Assembly: GCF_002979655.1 (NCBI RefSeq)
Contig: NZ_PCPG01000006.1
Coordinates: forward strand, 1-64,000
Origin: Microbacterium sp. MYb45
Lineage (GTDB): Bacteria; Actinomycetota; Actinomycetes; Actinomycetales; Microbacteriaceae
Direction of reading: 5' to 3'
Length of the DNA stretch: 64,000 nt
Of the stretch, positions 24,040 to 32,080 are shown piece after piece (position 1 is the first letter of the stretch; each line of letters begins with the position of its first letter). The position numbers were made by a program, and so were the translations under genes. Below the pieces are notes generated by a model that had not been told where the DNA came from, did not search any database, and saw only the letters and a list, made by a program, of their open reading frames with translations.

Positions 24040-24507
24040 ATGGCAGTCGTCACACCCATCCGCCCGTTCCTCTGGTTCGTCGACAGGGCGCAGGAGGCGA
24101 TGGAGTACTACGTCTCGGTGTTCCCGAACTCGTCGATCGACAGCGTGACCTACTATCCGGATGAGAACCTCAGCGAGCACTTCGAGGGCATGACCGGGAA
24201 GGTCATCAACGGGGAGTTCACTCTGAACGGAACGCGATTCGGCTGCCTCGACGGGGGTCCGGAGTTCACCTTCAACGAGGCCGTCTCCTTCGTGATCGAG
24301 TGCGCCGACCAGGAAGAGATCGACCGCTACTGGCAGGCGCTCTCCGCGGTGCCGGAGGCGGAGGCGTGCGGCTGGTGCAAAGACCGGTTCGGCGTCAGCT
24401 GGCAGGTGGTCCCCGCCGGGCTCGACCTTCTGCAGCAGCGGCCGGAGCAGATCCAGGCGCTGATGCACATGAAGAAGATCGTGATCTCGGAGCTCGAGAT
24501 CGCCTGA
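24040..24507 (+). CDS. VOC/PhnB-like family protein
   Basis: A 155-residue protein of the vicinal oxygen chelate superfamily, PhnB-like branch. Typical segments are PFLWFVDRAQEAMEYYVSVF, FTLNGTRFGCLDGGPEFTF and the C-terminal CGWCKDRFGVSWQVVP. The family is often labelled 3-demethylubiquinone methyltransferase-like, but members do not usually have that activity and the function is unknown. ATG at 24040 is chosen because a strong GAGGAGG lies 5 bases before it; a GTG further upstream at 24019 lacks one. Convergent with the small coiled-coil gene. Confidence 0.85.
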   Translation: MAVVTPIRPFLWFVDRAQEAMEYYVSVFPNSSIDSVTYYPDENLSEHFEGMTGKVINGEFTLNGTRFGCLDGGPEFTFNEAVSFVIECADQEEIDRYWQALSAVPEAEACGWCKDRFGVSWQVVPAGLDLLQQRPEQIQALMHMKKIVISELEIA

Positions 24508-24539
24508 GCTCGCGTTCTCGGTGGCGATGAACGGCGCGC

Positions 24540-24827
24540 TCAGCCGCGATCGATGCCGAAGAGGTGGCGGTAGATCGCGTTGACGTCGCGATCCAGATGA
24601 TCGATGCGCCCGTGGACCGAGCTGATCTCCGTGCGCACATGGGCGAACTCGCTCCGCATCTCGGTCCGCACGCTGGCGAACTCGTTGCGGACCTCGGTCC
24701 GCACGCTCTCGAACTCGTTCTGCATCGTGCGCAGGAACATCGTCGAGATCAGCGTGATCGTGCCGAACATGCCCGCGGCGAAGACGCCGATCAGCGTCCA
24801 TACCTGTGGTTCCGTCATCCCCAGCAT
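24540..24827 (-). CDS. Small membrane protein with N-terminal helix and hendecad coiled coil
   Basis: A 95-residue protein with one N-terminal membrane helix (about 9-32, VWTLIGVFAAGMFGTITLIS), then three 11-residue repeats: NEFESVRTEVR, NEFASVRTEMR, SEFAHVRTEIS. It ends in RIDHLDRDVNAIYRHLFG. The plan matches the four tandem proteins at 7164-8198, though the sequences are clearly different. ATG at 24827 has a -10-like GACACT 6 bases before it; an in-frame ATG at 24818 with AAGGG upstream is the alternative. Family not recognised. Confidence 0.75.
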   Translation of the reverse strand: MLGMTEPQVWTLIGVFAAGMFGTITLISTMFLRTMQNEFESVRTEVRNEFASVRTEMRSEFAHVRTEISSVHGRIDHLDRDVNAIYRHLFGIDRG

Positions 24828-24833
24828 CCCTTC

Positions 24834-24839
24834 AGTGTC
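24834..24839 (-). promoter_or_regulatory. Possible -10 hexamer of the small coiled-coil gene
   Basis: Reads GACACT on the minus strand, 6 bases before ATG 24827. Weak first base. The rest of the 122-base gap up to the MATE gene shows nothing clear. Confidence 0.35.
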
Positions 24840-24949
24840 CCCCGATCATCGTCGAGTGCACCAGGGTTTCCGCGCGTAGTATTCCGCGGAATCCGATGGT
24901 GGGGGAGAAGTCGCGATGGAGCGGATCGGTGCAGTGCCGGCCAGCGGCG

Positions 24950-26272
24950 TCAGGCTGTCGCCGCGAGCCAGCGCCCGGATCGCACGCGCCAGCCGAGAGT
25001 GCCCAGACGCGCGAGCAGATAGACGCCGAAGAAGGCGACCGCGAGCCAGACGAGTCCCGCGGTGCCGTCGACCCCGGTCGCGGCGATGATCCACAGCGCC
25101 GGGAGGAACGGAACCAGGTTCAGGCCGCCGGCGATCGCGAGGTAGCGGGCGTCGTTCGCACCCATGAGCACCCCGTCGAGCACGAACACGACACCCGCGA
25201 TCGGTTGGGCGACGGCGAGCACGAGCAGTGCCGGCTGCACGAGGGCGGCGATCTCCGCCGAGCCGGTGAACACGATGCCGAGCACCCCGGAGAGCGCGGC
25301 GATCAGGCCGCCGACGATGACGCCGAACCACGCGCCCCAGGCCACGGTGCGGGCCAGCACCCGGTGGACCTGCCGTTCGTCTCCGGCGCCCAGCTCCTTG
25401 CCGATGAGTGCCTGCGCGGCGATCGCGAGGGCATCGAGTGCGAATGCCGCGGCCGAGAAGATCGTGAACACGATCTGCCACCCTGCCAGCTCCTCGGTGC
25501 CGATGCCGGTGGCGATGCCCACGGTCGCGAGCAGGGCGATGCGCAGGCTCACGGTCCGAAGGAACAGCCATCCGCCCGACGTCGCCGTGCTGCGGATGCC
25601 CGCGCGCTGGGCACGCAGCGAGGCGCTGTGACGGGTCGCCAGGCGGCGGATGACCAGGGCGTACGCGGCGACCATGCCCCACTGCGCCGTCACGGTGCCG
25701 GCGGCCGAGCCCGCGATACCCCACCCGAGTCCGTAGATGAAGAGCCAGTTGAGCAGGGCGTTCGCGCCGAAGCCGAGCCCCGCGATCCAGAGCGGCGTCA
25801 TCGTGTCCTGCATGCCGCGCAGCAGGCCGGTCGCGGCGAACACGATGAGCATCGCCGGCAGGCCCCACATCGAGATCACCAGGTACTCGTTGGCCTGCTG
25901 TGCGACGGCCTCGTTCGCGCCGAACAACGAGACCAGCCACGGTGAGGAGACCGCGCCGACGACGGCGAGCACCGCGCCGAGTCCGAGCGCGAGCCACATG
26001 CCGTTGATGCCGACCGACACGGCCTCGCCCGGCTGTCCGGCGCCGAAGCGGCGGGCGACCGCCGGAGTGGTCGAGTAGGCGAGGAACACCATGAGTCCGA
26101 CGATCGTCTGCAGCACGGCTCCCGCGATGCCGAGGCCCGCGAGCGGGGTCGTGCCGAGGTGCCCGACCAGGGCGGCATCCACGATCAGGAACGCGGGCTC
26201 CGCGATCAGCGCGCCGAGGGCCGGGACCGCGAGGCGCAGGATCTCTCGGTTGAGGGAGGCGCGCGCGGTCAT
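24950..26272 (-). CDS. MATE-family (DinF-like) efflux transporter
   Basis: A 440-residue membrane protein with about 12 helices in two homologous halves, matching MATE/DinF cation-coupled drug or metabolite exporters. The N-terminal ILRLAVPALGALIAEPAFLIVDAALVGHLG region (shown in parts: LAVPALGALIAEPAF and DAALVGHLGTTPLAG) is the usual family start. The second half begins near GWLFLRTVSLRIALLATVGI. Substrates cannot be inferred. It has a -10 hexamer 6 bases before the ATG and is divergent from the DUF1992 gene. Confidence 0.9.
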   Translation of the reverse strand: MTARASLNREILRLAVPALGALIAEPAFLIVDAALVGHLGTTPLAGLGIAGAVLQTIVGLMVFLAYSTTPAVARRFGAGQPGEAVSVGINGMWLALGLGAVLAVVGAVSSPWLVSLFGANEAVAQQANEYLVISMWGLPAMLIVFAATGLLRGMQDTMTPLWIAGLGFGANALLNWLFIYGLGWGIAGSAAGTVTAQWGMVAAYALVIRRLATRHSASLRAQRAGIRSTATSGGWLFLRTVSLRIALLATVGIATGIGTEELAGWQIVFTIFSAAAFALDALAIAAQALIGKELGAGDERQVHRVLARTVAWGAWFGVIVGGLIAALSGVLGIVFTGSAEIAALVQPALLVLAVAQPIAGVVFVLDGVLMGANDARYLAIAGGLNLVPFLPALWIIAATGVDGTAGLVWLAVAFFGVYLLARLGTLGWRVRSGRWLAATA

Positions 26273-26278
26273 CCTCCG

Positions 26279-26284
26279 AGCCTA
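26279..26284 (-). promoter_or_regulatory. -10 hexamer of the MATE gene
   Basis: Reads TAGGCT on the minus strand, 6 bases before ATG 26272. Confidence 0.5.
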
Positions 26285-26329
26285 TGACCTGGCGCCGACC
26301 TCGTCCGTCCGCGCCCCCGAGAGCCGTCG

Positions 26330-26335
26330 TAGGGT
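26330..26335 (+). promoter_or_regulatory. Possible -10 hexamer of the DUF1992 gene
   Basis: Reads TAGGGT. It would give a leader of about 24 bases with GGAGG at 26355-26359, 6 bases before ATG 26366. Confidence 0.4.
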
Positions 26336-26365
26336 GGAGGGAATCGGATGCCGCGGAGGTGCATC

Positions 26366-26914
26366 ATGACGGATCCCCGAGAAGCTGCGGCGCGCTACCG
26401 CGCGCAGCAGCAGCAGGCCGAGACCGCGGACGGCGACGAGGAGCCGGGCGTCCCGCCGGGAGCCGGCGCCGCCGTCGACAGAGCCGCCTTCATCGAGACG
26501 GCGATCCAGGTGGCGATCCGTCGCGGCGAGTTCGACGATCTTCCCGGCGCGGGCAAGCCGCTCGAGGGACTCGGCACCCACCACGACCCGGACTGGTGGA
26601 TACGCCGCAAGATCGAGACCGAGAACCTCACCGGACTCGGCCCGCCCGCCATCCTGCTGCGCACCGAGGACCGGGAACTCAACGACCAGCTCGACCTGCT
26701 CGGCCGCGAGTCGGACGTGCGTGACGTGCTCGAGGACTTCAACAAGCGCGTGCGCGAGGCGCGTCGCCAGCTCCAGGGCGGACCTCCCGTCGTGACCGAA
26801 CCGAGGGATGTCGACGCCGAGGTGGTGGCCTGGGCGGAGCGTCGGGCGGTGAGGCCCGCGGCCGCGCCGGTGCCGGAGCCGCGCCGCCGACGCTTCGGTC
26901 GGCGACGCCGCTGA
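26366..26914 (+). CDS. DUF1992 (DnaJ-homologue subfamily C member 28-type) protein
   Basis: A 182-residue protein with the DUF1992 domain in its first half: IETAIQVAIRRGEFDDLPGA, GKPLEGLGTHHDPDWWIRRK and NLTGLGPPAILLRTEDRELN. The C-terminal part is basic, ending in PEPRRRRFGRRRR, which could bind nucleic acid or membrane. No activity is established for the family; there is no J domain here. ATG at 26366 is chosen over ATG 26348 because of GGAGG with 6-base spacing. Confidence 0.83.
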   Translation: MTDPREAAARYRAQQQQAETADGDEEPGVPPGAGAAVDRAAFIETAIQVAIRRGEFDDLPGAGKPLEGLGTHHDPDWWIRRKIETENLTGLGPPAILLRTEDRELNDQLDLLGRESDVRDVLEDFNKRVREARRQLQGGPPVVTEPRDVDAEVVAWAERRAVRPAAAPVPEPRRRRFGRRRR

Positions 26915-26941
26915 AGTCCGCTGCGCTTCCCGCGGTGAAAT

Positions 26942-26997
26942 GCGCCTCGTTCGGCCGGATGCCGCGAGTCTGGCCGAACGAAGCGCGATCGGCCGAA
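26942..26997. repeat. Dispersed intergenic repeat, copy A
   Basis: Layout TTCGGCC (26950-26956), 15 bases, GGCCGAA (26972-26978), 12 bases, GGCCGAA (26991-26997). The first two boxes extend to 15-base inverted arms (26942-26956 with 26972-26986, one mismatch). Copy B at 39096-39151 has the same boxes and exactly the same spacings. Confidence 0.7.
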
Positions 26998-27036
26998 GAT
27001 GGTGCAGCGAATCGGCCTGACGTCCGAGGCGGGTCA

Positions 27037-27042
27037 TAGGCT
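27037..27042 (+). promoter_or_regulatory. -10 hexamer of the M13 peptidase gene
   Basis: Reads TAGGCT, 7 bases before ATG 27050. Confidence 0.5.
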
Positions 27043-27049
27043 GGTGCGC

Positions 27050-29014
27050 ATGACTGACGTTCTTCCCGTGGGCCTCGCCCTTGATGAGTTCAGCTCCGAC
27101 ATCCGCCCGCAGGACGACCTCTATCGTCACGTGAACGGCGCCTGGCTTTCGCGCACCGAGATCCCTGGCGACAAGGCGCGGTGGGGCTCGTTCCATCTTC
27201 TCGCCGAGCAGGCCGAGAAAGACGTGCGGGCGATCATCGAGGAATCGCAGGATGCCGAGGAGGGCACGCTCGCCCGCAAGATCGGCGACCTGTTCGCGAG
27301 CTTCATGGACACCGAGCGCATCGATGCCGCCGGTCTCTCTCCGCTGGAGGAGACCCTCGCCGAGGTCGACGCCATCGACGGCATCCCGGCGTTCCTGCGC
27401 ACGGTGGGCGCCTACGACCGCGACGGTCGCGCGGCCGTGATCGGCATGTACGTCGACGGTGACCCGGGTGACCCGGAGCGCTACCTGCCCGTGCTCATGC
27501 AGGCCGGGCTGTCCCTGCCGGATGAGAGCTACTTCCGGCTCGACACGTTCGCCGACACCCGGGCCGCCTATCGCGCACACCTCGAACGGCTGCTCGACCT
27601 TGCCGGTGTTCCGGATGCCGCGGCGAACGCCGACCGGGCGATCGCGCTCGAGACCGAGCTCGCCGGGCACCACTGGGACAACGTGCGCAGCCGCGACGCC
27701 GTGGCGACCTACAACCTCAAGACCTGGGACGAGCTGCAGGAGCTCGCCGGCGTCGACCTGGCTCCGTGGCGCGAAGCGGTGTCGCCGTCGAACCCGGCGG
27801 CCTTCGACGAGGTCGTCGTCTCGCAGCCCAGCTTCTTCGAGGGACTCGGCTCGCTCCTCACGCCCGAGCGGCTCGACGACTGGAAGGCGTGGCTGCGGGC
27901 CAAGGTCGTGCACGCGGCGGCTCCGTACCTCACCGACGACCTGGTGCAGGAGAACTTCTCGTTCTACGGCACCGAGCTCACCGGCGTGCCGACGATCCGC
28001 GAGCGCTGGAAGCGCGGCGTCTCTCTGACCGAGGGCGCGCTCGGCGAGGCGATCGGCAAGGTCTACGTCGAGCGGCACTACCCGCCGACGGCGAAGGCCG
28101 CGATGGACGAGCTGGTCGCCCACCTGATCGAGGCGTATCGCCAGAGCATCACCGACCTCGAGTGGATGACCGCCGAGACCCGGGAGCGCGCGCTCGCCAA
28201 GCTCGACTCCTTCACGCCCAAGATCGGCCACCCCGAGGTGTGGCGCGACTACTCGAGCCTGGAGATCGACCGCACCGACCTGTTCGGCAACGTGCGAAGG
28301 GCGTCGATCTTCGAGCACGACCGGCACGTCGACAAGGTCGGCAAGCCCATCGACCGCCTCGAATGGCACATGCCGCCGCAGATGGTCAACGCGTACTACA
28401 ACCCGTCCATGAACGAGATCGTGTTCCCTGCGGCCATCCTGCAGTACCCGTTCTTCGACGCGAATCGCGACGCCGCCGCGAACTACGGCGGGATCGGCGC
28501 GGTCATCGGGCACGAGATCGGCCACGGCTTCGACGACCAGGGCAGCCGATACGACGGCGACGGCCGACTCCAGGACTGGTGGACCGACGCCGACCGTTCG
28601 GCCTTCGAGGAGCGCACCAAGGCGCTCATCGCGCAGTACGACGCGCTCGTCCCCGAGGGGCTGGACGCCGAGCACCACGTCAACGGCGCCCTCACGATCG
28701 GTGAGAACATCGGGGATCTCGGCGGCCTCGGCATCGCACTCAAGGCCTACGAGCTGTCGCTCGGCGGCGCGGAGGCACCGGTCATCGACGGGTACACGGG
28801 CGTGCAGCGCCTGCTGCTCTCGTGGGCGCAGGTATGGCAGCAGAAGAGCCGCGACGCCGAGACGCTGCGGCTGCTGACCATCGATCCGCACTCGCCGAAC
28901 GAGTTCCGCTGCAACCAGATCGTGCGCAACATCGATGCGTTCTACGAGGCGTTCGGCGTGAGCGAGGAAGACGCCCTCTGGCTCCCCGAGTCGTCGCGTG
29001 TGACCATCTGGTGA
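27050..29014 (+). CDS. M13-family (neprilysin/PepO-like) zinc metallopeptidase
   Basis: A 654-residue metallopeptidase. The N-terminal M13_N block begins QDDLYRHVNGAWLSRTEIPG. The catalytic domain carries NAYYNPSMNEIVFPAAILQ, the zinc motif H488-E-I-G-H492 in VIGHEIGHGFDDQGS, and the third ligand Glu in GENIGDLGG. All catalytic residues are present. There is no signal peptide, so it is probably a cytoplasmic oligopeptidase, unlike mammalian neprilysin. ATG at 27050 is preferred over an upstream in-frame start at 26999, because of the -10 hexamer and because family homology begins just after it. Confidence 0.94.
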   Translation: MTDVLPVGLALDEFSSDIRPQDDLYRHVNGAWLSRTEIPGDKARWGSFHLLAEQAEKDVRAIIEESQDAEEGTLARKIGDLFASFMDTERIDAAGLSPLEETLAEVDAIDGIPAFLRTVGAYDRDGRAAVIGMYVDGDPGDPERYLPVLMQAGLSLPDESYFRLDTFADTRAAYRAHLERLLDLAGVPDAAANADRAIALETELAGHHWDNVRSRDAVATYNLKTWDELQELAGVDLAPWREAVSPSNPAAFDEVVVSQPSFFEGLGSLLTPERLDDWKAWLRAKVVHAAAPYLTDDLVQENFSFYGTELTGVPTIRERWKRGVSLTEGALGEAIGKVYVERHYPPTAKAAMDELVAHLIEAYRQSITDLEWMTAETRERALAKLDSFTPKIGHPEVWRDYSSLEIDRTDLFGNVRRASIFEHDRHVDKVGKPIDRLEWHMPPQMVNAYYNPSMNEIVFPAAILQYPFFDANRDAAANYGGIGAVIGHEIGHGFDDQGSRYDGDGRLQDWWTDADRSAFEERTKALIAQYDALVPEGLDAEHHVNGALTIGENIGDLGGLGIALKAYELSLGGAEAPVIDGYTGVQRLLLSWAQVWQQKSRDAETLRLLTIDPHSPNEFRCNQIVRNIDAFYEAFGVSEEDALWLPESSRVTIW

Positions 29015-29055
29015 CCAATCGTCTGACTCTGTGATGCATCCCCCGGCGGTGGGGT

Positions 29056-29061
29056 TACGAT
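29056..29061 (+). promoter_or_regulatory. -10 hexamer of the pseudo-beta-lactamase gene
   Basis: Reads TACGAT. It predicts transcription start near 29068, at the base of the hairpin that follows, and a leader of about 58 bases. Confidence 0.45.
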
Positions 29062-29068
29062 AGCCCTG

Positions 29069-29092
29069 CCGCTGGGGAGCGCTTCCCCGCGG
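29069..29092 (+). promoter_or_regulatory. 5'-terminal mRNA hairpin
   Basis: CCGC and GGGGA pair with TCCCC and GCGG around a GCGCT loop, with one bulged T. It begins at the predicted transcription start and could protect the RNA 5' end. Confidence 0.4.
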
Positions 29093-29126
29093 TATCCCGC
29101 AAATCCCCCCCTCGTAAGGATCACGC

Positions 29127-30089
29127 GTGGGCGCTCTCGAGCCTGGTGAAGGGTTCCGCAACTCCTCGGCCCCGGAGTCTGTCGGCGGTGCGCCGGAGTC
29201 TTCTGCGGGCCGTCGCTCCCAGCGGACCAGTCGCCGCCTCCCGCGCCGCGCCGCGCTCGGGCGCCGCTCCTTCACGGCCACCCTGCGGTCGCTCGAGGGT
29301 TTGGTCGATTCCGGCGCTCAGGTGTCGGTGCACGTCGTCGACCTCGACAATCATGTGCACGTGCTGGCCGGCGACGATCACGTGACCATGCCCGTCGCGG
29401 GGCTCGGCGTCGTCCCACTGCTGATCGAGGTGGCCGCCGGTTTCCAGAGCGGAGCGCTCGATCCGTTCGAGATCATCGAGCGGGACAGTGTCGAGGCCGT
29501 GGAGACCTCCGGCCTGTGGCGGCATCTGCACGCTCCGGCGCTGCCGCTCGAGGATCTCGCCGTGCTGGCCGCGACAGCCGGCGATCCGATCGCCGTGAAC
29601 GCCCTGCTGCAGAAGGTCGGACATGACCGGGTGCGCGAGCGCATCGAGTCGCTCGGGCTGCGCCGTACGGCCCTGCTCGACCGGTTCCGTGACCGCCGCG
29701 GTCCGGACGACGCCCCGCAGGTCGCCGTGGGATCCGCTCGGGAGCTCGCCGGGCTGTTCTCGGCCCTGGTGAACTCGCAGGTCGTCGACGCCGCGGTCAG
29801 CGCGCAGGTGTCGGAGTGGCTGAGCCTGAACCAGGACCTGAGCCTGGTCGCGGCATCCACCGGCCTCGACCCGTTCTCGCACGATCACGACGCGCACGGT
29901 CTGCTGTTCGTGAACAAGACCGGCCGCGATCGTGGTGTCCGCGCCGAGGCGGGAGTGCTGGCCGGACCCCGTGCCGGCGTCGCCTACTCGCTCATCGTCT
30001 GCTTCGACGACCTCTCCATCACGCACCGGCTGCGCGCGCACGACGCCTTCCGGGTGCTCGGCGTCGAGCTCATGGAGTACACGCACTGA
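29127..30089 (+). CDS. Class A beta-lactamase-fold protein lacking the catalytic serine
   Basis: A 320-residue protein. The first 50 residues are Arg-, Ser- and Pro-rich and look disordered; the rest aligns by eye with class A beta-lactamase-like serine hydrolases. The SxxK position reads G92-L-G-V95 in MPVAGLGVVPLLIEVA, so both catalytic Ser and Lys are gone. SDN is replaced by G152-D-P154 in AGDPIAVNALL, while K264-T-G266 remains in FVNKTGRDRG. It is therefore probably a non-catalytic binding or regulatory protein. No signal peptide is evident. Start is GTG with AAGGA 6 bases upstream. Confidence 0.75.
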   Translation: MGALEPGEGFRNSSAPESVGGAPESSAGRRSQRTSRRLPRRAALGRRSFTATLRSLEGLVDSGAQVSVHVVDLDNHVHVLAGDDHVTMPVAGLGVVPLLIEVAAGFQSGALDPFEIIERDSVEAVETSGLWRHLHAPALPLEDLAVLAATAGDPIAVNALLQKVGHDRVRERIESLGLRRTALLDRFRDRRGPDDAPQVAVGSARELAGLFSALVNSQVVDAAVSAQVSEWLSLNQDLSLVAASTGLDPFSHDHDAHGLLFVNKTGRDRGVRAEAGVLAGPRAGVAYSLIVCFDDLSITHRLRAHDAFRVLGVELMEYTH

Positions 30090-30106
30090 GAGCGGTTCCG
30101 TGTCGT

Positions 30107-30112
30107 TAGCAT
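30107..30112 (+). promoter_or_regulatory. -10 hexamer of the 133-residue protein gene
   Basis: Reads TAGCAT, 6 bases before ATG 30119. The CGGAGG between them would not be transcribed if the mRNA is leaderless. Confidence 0.4.
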
Positions 30113-30118
30113 CGGAGG

Positions 30119-30520
30119 ATGCCCCGACCCGACTGGACCCCGCACCGCCGCGACGACGGTGAGCTGCTCGGGTGGATCCATCCTGAGGGAGACGACTGGG
30201 TCGCCGTGGACGTGCTCGGGCGACCCGCATCCGTCCCGACCGAGTGGCTCGATGCCGAGGCTGCGCTGGAGGAGCACGGCATCGCGTGGCTCGCCGATCC
30301 GTGGATGCTCGAGGGCGAGGGGGACCGCCCGCTGCGGGTGCGCATCCTCGAGGTGACGCCGGACGAGGAGGGCGTGCCCGGTCGGATCGTCGTGAAGATC
30401 GACGACTTCGGGGACATGACCCGTCCGGCGACGGCGCAGTTCACCCTGGCGTGGCCGATCCCGGACCGGCTGCGACCGCCGCGAGACGGCGACCCGGACC
30501 CGCGCACGATCTCCCGCTGA
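30119..30520 (+). CDS. Conserved-looking small acidic protein, function unknown
   Basis: A 133-residue soluble protein, acidic overall and rich in Trp, Asp and Pro. It starts MPRPDWTPHRRDDGELLGWI and contains a predicted beta-rich middle, VRILEVTPDEEGVPGRIVVK. No catalytic motif, signal peptide or membrane helix is seen, and I do not recognise the family. It starts 30 bases after the pseudo-beta-lactamase gene, with its own -10 hexamer, and is convergent with the MFS gene. Confidence 0.7.
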   Translation: MPRPDWTPHRRDDGELLGWIHPEGDDWVAVDVLGRPASVPTEWLDAEAALEEHGIAWLADPWMLEGEGDRPLRVRILEVTPDEEGVPGRIVVKIDDFGDMTRPATAQFTLAWPIPDRLRPPRDGDPDPRTISR

Positions 30521-30538
30521 CGGCGCGGGGAGCGGAAC

Positions 30539-31981
30539 TCAGCCGGGCAGGGACGGATGCTGCTCGGAGCTGCGCTGCTTCGGGATGAAGAGCGACAGCA
30601 CGACCGCGATGATGCCGGCGGCGATCGCGAGCCAGAAGCACACCTCGAACGCGGCGCGGGTCGGAACCGCGACACCGTCGACGTCGATGCTCATCGCCGC
30701 GAGCACGCCGCCCATCACGGCCGAGGCGCTCGAGGTGCCGACCGAGCGGAACAGGGCGTTCAGGCCGTTCGAGGCGCCGGTCTCGTTCGCCGGCACCGAC
30801 CGCATGATGATCATGGGCATCGCGGCGAAGGTGAAGCCGATGCCGACTCCGATGAAGATGTTGGCGACGAAGATGTGCCACACCTCGGACGACCACAGCA
30901 GCACGAACACGTAGGCGAGCACGATCGCGCCGGCGCCGACGGTGAACAGCGGCCGCGGTCCGACCGTGCGCTCGAGCCAGCCGGAGAGCGGTGAGATCAC
31001 CATCATCACGAGGCCGGCGGGCATGATCACGAGGGACGCCGCGAGCATGTCGAGCCCGAAACCGGCGCCGCCGACCGCGGGCATCTCGAGCAGCTGCGGG
31101 AACGTCACGTTCGAGGCGAACAGTGCGAACCCCATGCCGATCGCGGCGATGTTGGTGAACAGTACGGCGGGGCGCGCCGCCACCCGCAGGTCGAGCAGCG
31201 GGTCCTTCGTGCGCAGCTGGTACCAGCCCCACACCAGCAGCACGGCCAGCCCGCCGATGATGCAGACCAGTGTGAGGGGTGAGGTCCAGCCCCACTGCGC
31301 ACCCCGGGAGACGAAGAGCAGGATGCCGGTGAGGCCGATGGCCAGCCCGATGGCGCCGAGCACATCGAGGCGCCCGGGGGAGCGGAGCACATCCTCGGGG
31401 ATCACGGCCAGCACGAGCAGCAGTCCGACGACGCCGAGCGCGGCCGCGAGCCAGAACAGCATGTGCCAGTCGGCGTTCTGGGCGAGGAGTGCGGCGACGG
31501 GCATGCCGATCGCGCCGCCGACGCCCATGGTCGCGCTCATCAGGGCGACCGCGGTGCCGAGCCGCTCGGTCGGCAGCACGTCGCGCATGATCGCGATGCC
31601 GAGGGGGACGACGCCCGTCACGGCGCCCTGGAGTGCGCGCCCGATGATCACGCCGATGATCGAGCCGGAGACCGCGGCGATCACCGAGCCGAGGATCAGG
31701 ATCGCGAGCAGCACGATCACGACGCGGCGTTTGCCGTACATGTCGCCCAGTCGGCCGGAGATCGGCGTGGCGACCGCGGCCACCAGCAGCGTGATCGTGA
31801 CGACCCAGGTGGTGTCCTCGCGGGACGCGTTCAGCAGTTGCGGCAGCTCGGCCTGCAACGGCACGACGAGCGTGAACATGAACGACGAGCAGAGACCCGC
31901 GAAGGCGAGGACCGCGACGATCGCCCACTTCGGCGGGGTTCGGGAGAGGCGCTTCCTGGCTCTGTCGTCGTTCGCACCCAC
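30539..31981 (-). CDS. MFS drug exporter, DHA2 (EmrB/QacA) type
   Basis: A 480-residue membrane protein with about 14 hydrophobic segments, the size of the DHA2 drug:H+ antiporters. Motif A is GRLGDMYGKRRVVIV after helix 2. The helix 5 motif C region reads VGGAIGMPVAALLAQ, which points to an antiporter. GTG start, with a -10 hexamer 6 bases before it. No TetR- or MarR-type regulator is adjacent, so regulation is not evident. Substrate unknown. Confidence 0.88.
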   Translation of the reverse strand: MGANDDRARKRLSRTPPKWAIVAVLAFAGLCSSFMFTLVVPLQAELPQLLNASREDTTWVVTITLLVAAVATPISGRLGDMYGKRRVVIVLLAILILGSVIAAVSGSIIGVIIGRALQGAVTGVVPLGIAIMRDVLPTERLGTAVALMSATMGVGGAIGMPVAALLAQNADWHMLFWLAAALGVVGLLLVLAVIPEDVLRSPGRLDVLGAIGLAIGLTGILLFVSRGAQWGWTSPLTLVCIIGGLAVLLVWGWYQLRTKDPLLDLRVAARPAVLFTNIAAIGMGFALFASNVTFPQLLEMPAVGGAGFGLDMLAASLVIMPAGLVMMVISPLSGWLERTVGPRPLFTVGAGAIVLAYVFVLLWSSEVWHIFVANIFIGVGIGFTFAAMPMIIMRSVPANETGASNGLNALFRSVGTSSASAVMGGVLAAMSIDVDGVAVPTRAAFEVCFWLAIAAGIIAVVLSLFIPKQRSSEQHPSLPG

Positions 31982-31987
31982 CGGCTC

Positions 31988-31993
31988 AGGCTA
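31988..31993 (-). promoter_or_regulatory. -10 hexamer of the DHA2 exporter gene
   Basis: Reads TAGCCT on the minus strand, 6 bases before GTG 31981. Confidence 0.5.
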
Positions 31994-32068
31994 TCGGCGA
32001 TCCGACGGTGCGGGGTCGTCGGAGAGGTCCGATCCGGGCTCCGTTTCCCCGAACCGCCCCAGGAGGGG

Positions 32069-32074
32069 CAGACT
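32069..32074 (+). promoter_or_regulatory. -10 hexamer of the 229-residue GNAT gene
   Basis: Reads CAGACT, 6 bases before GTG 32081. The AGGAGG at 32061-32066 lies upstream of it and is too far from the start (14 bases) to act well as a ribosome site. Confidence 0.4.
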
Positions 32075-32080
32075 GGGTGC

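Noticed and set aside
26282..29281. A 999-codon open frame on the minus strand
   Set aside because: Antisense to the DUF1992 and M13 peptidase genes. The composition is that of a shadow frame and it has no motif.
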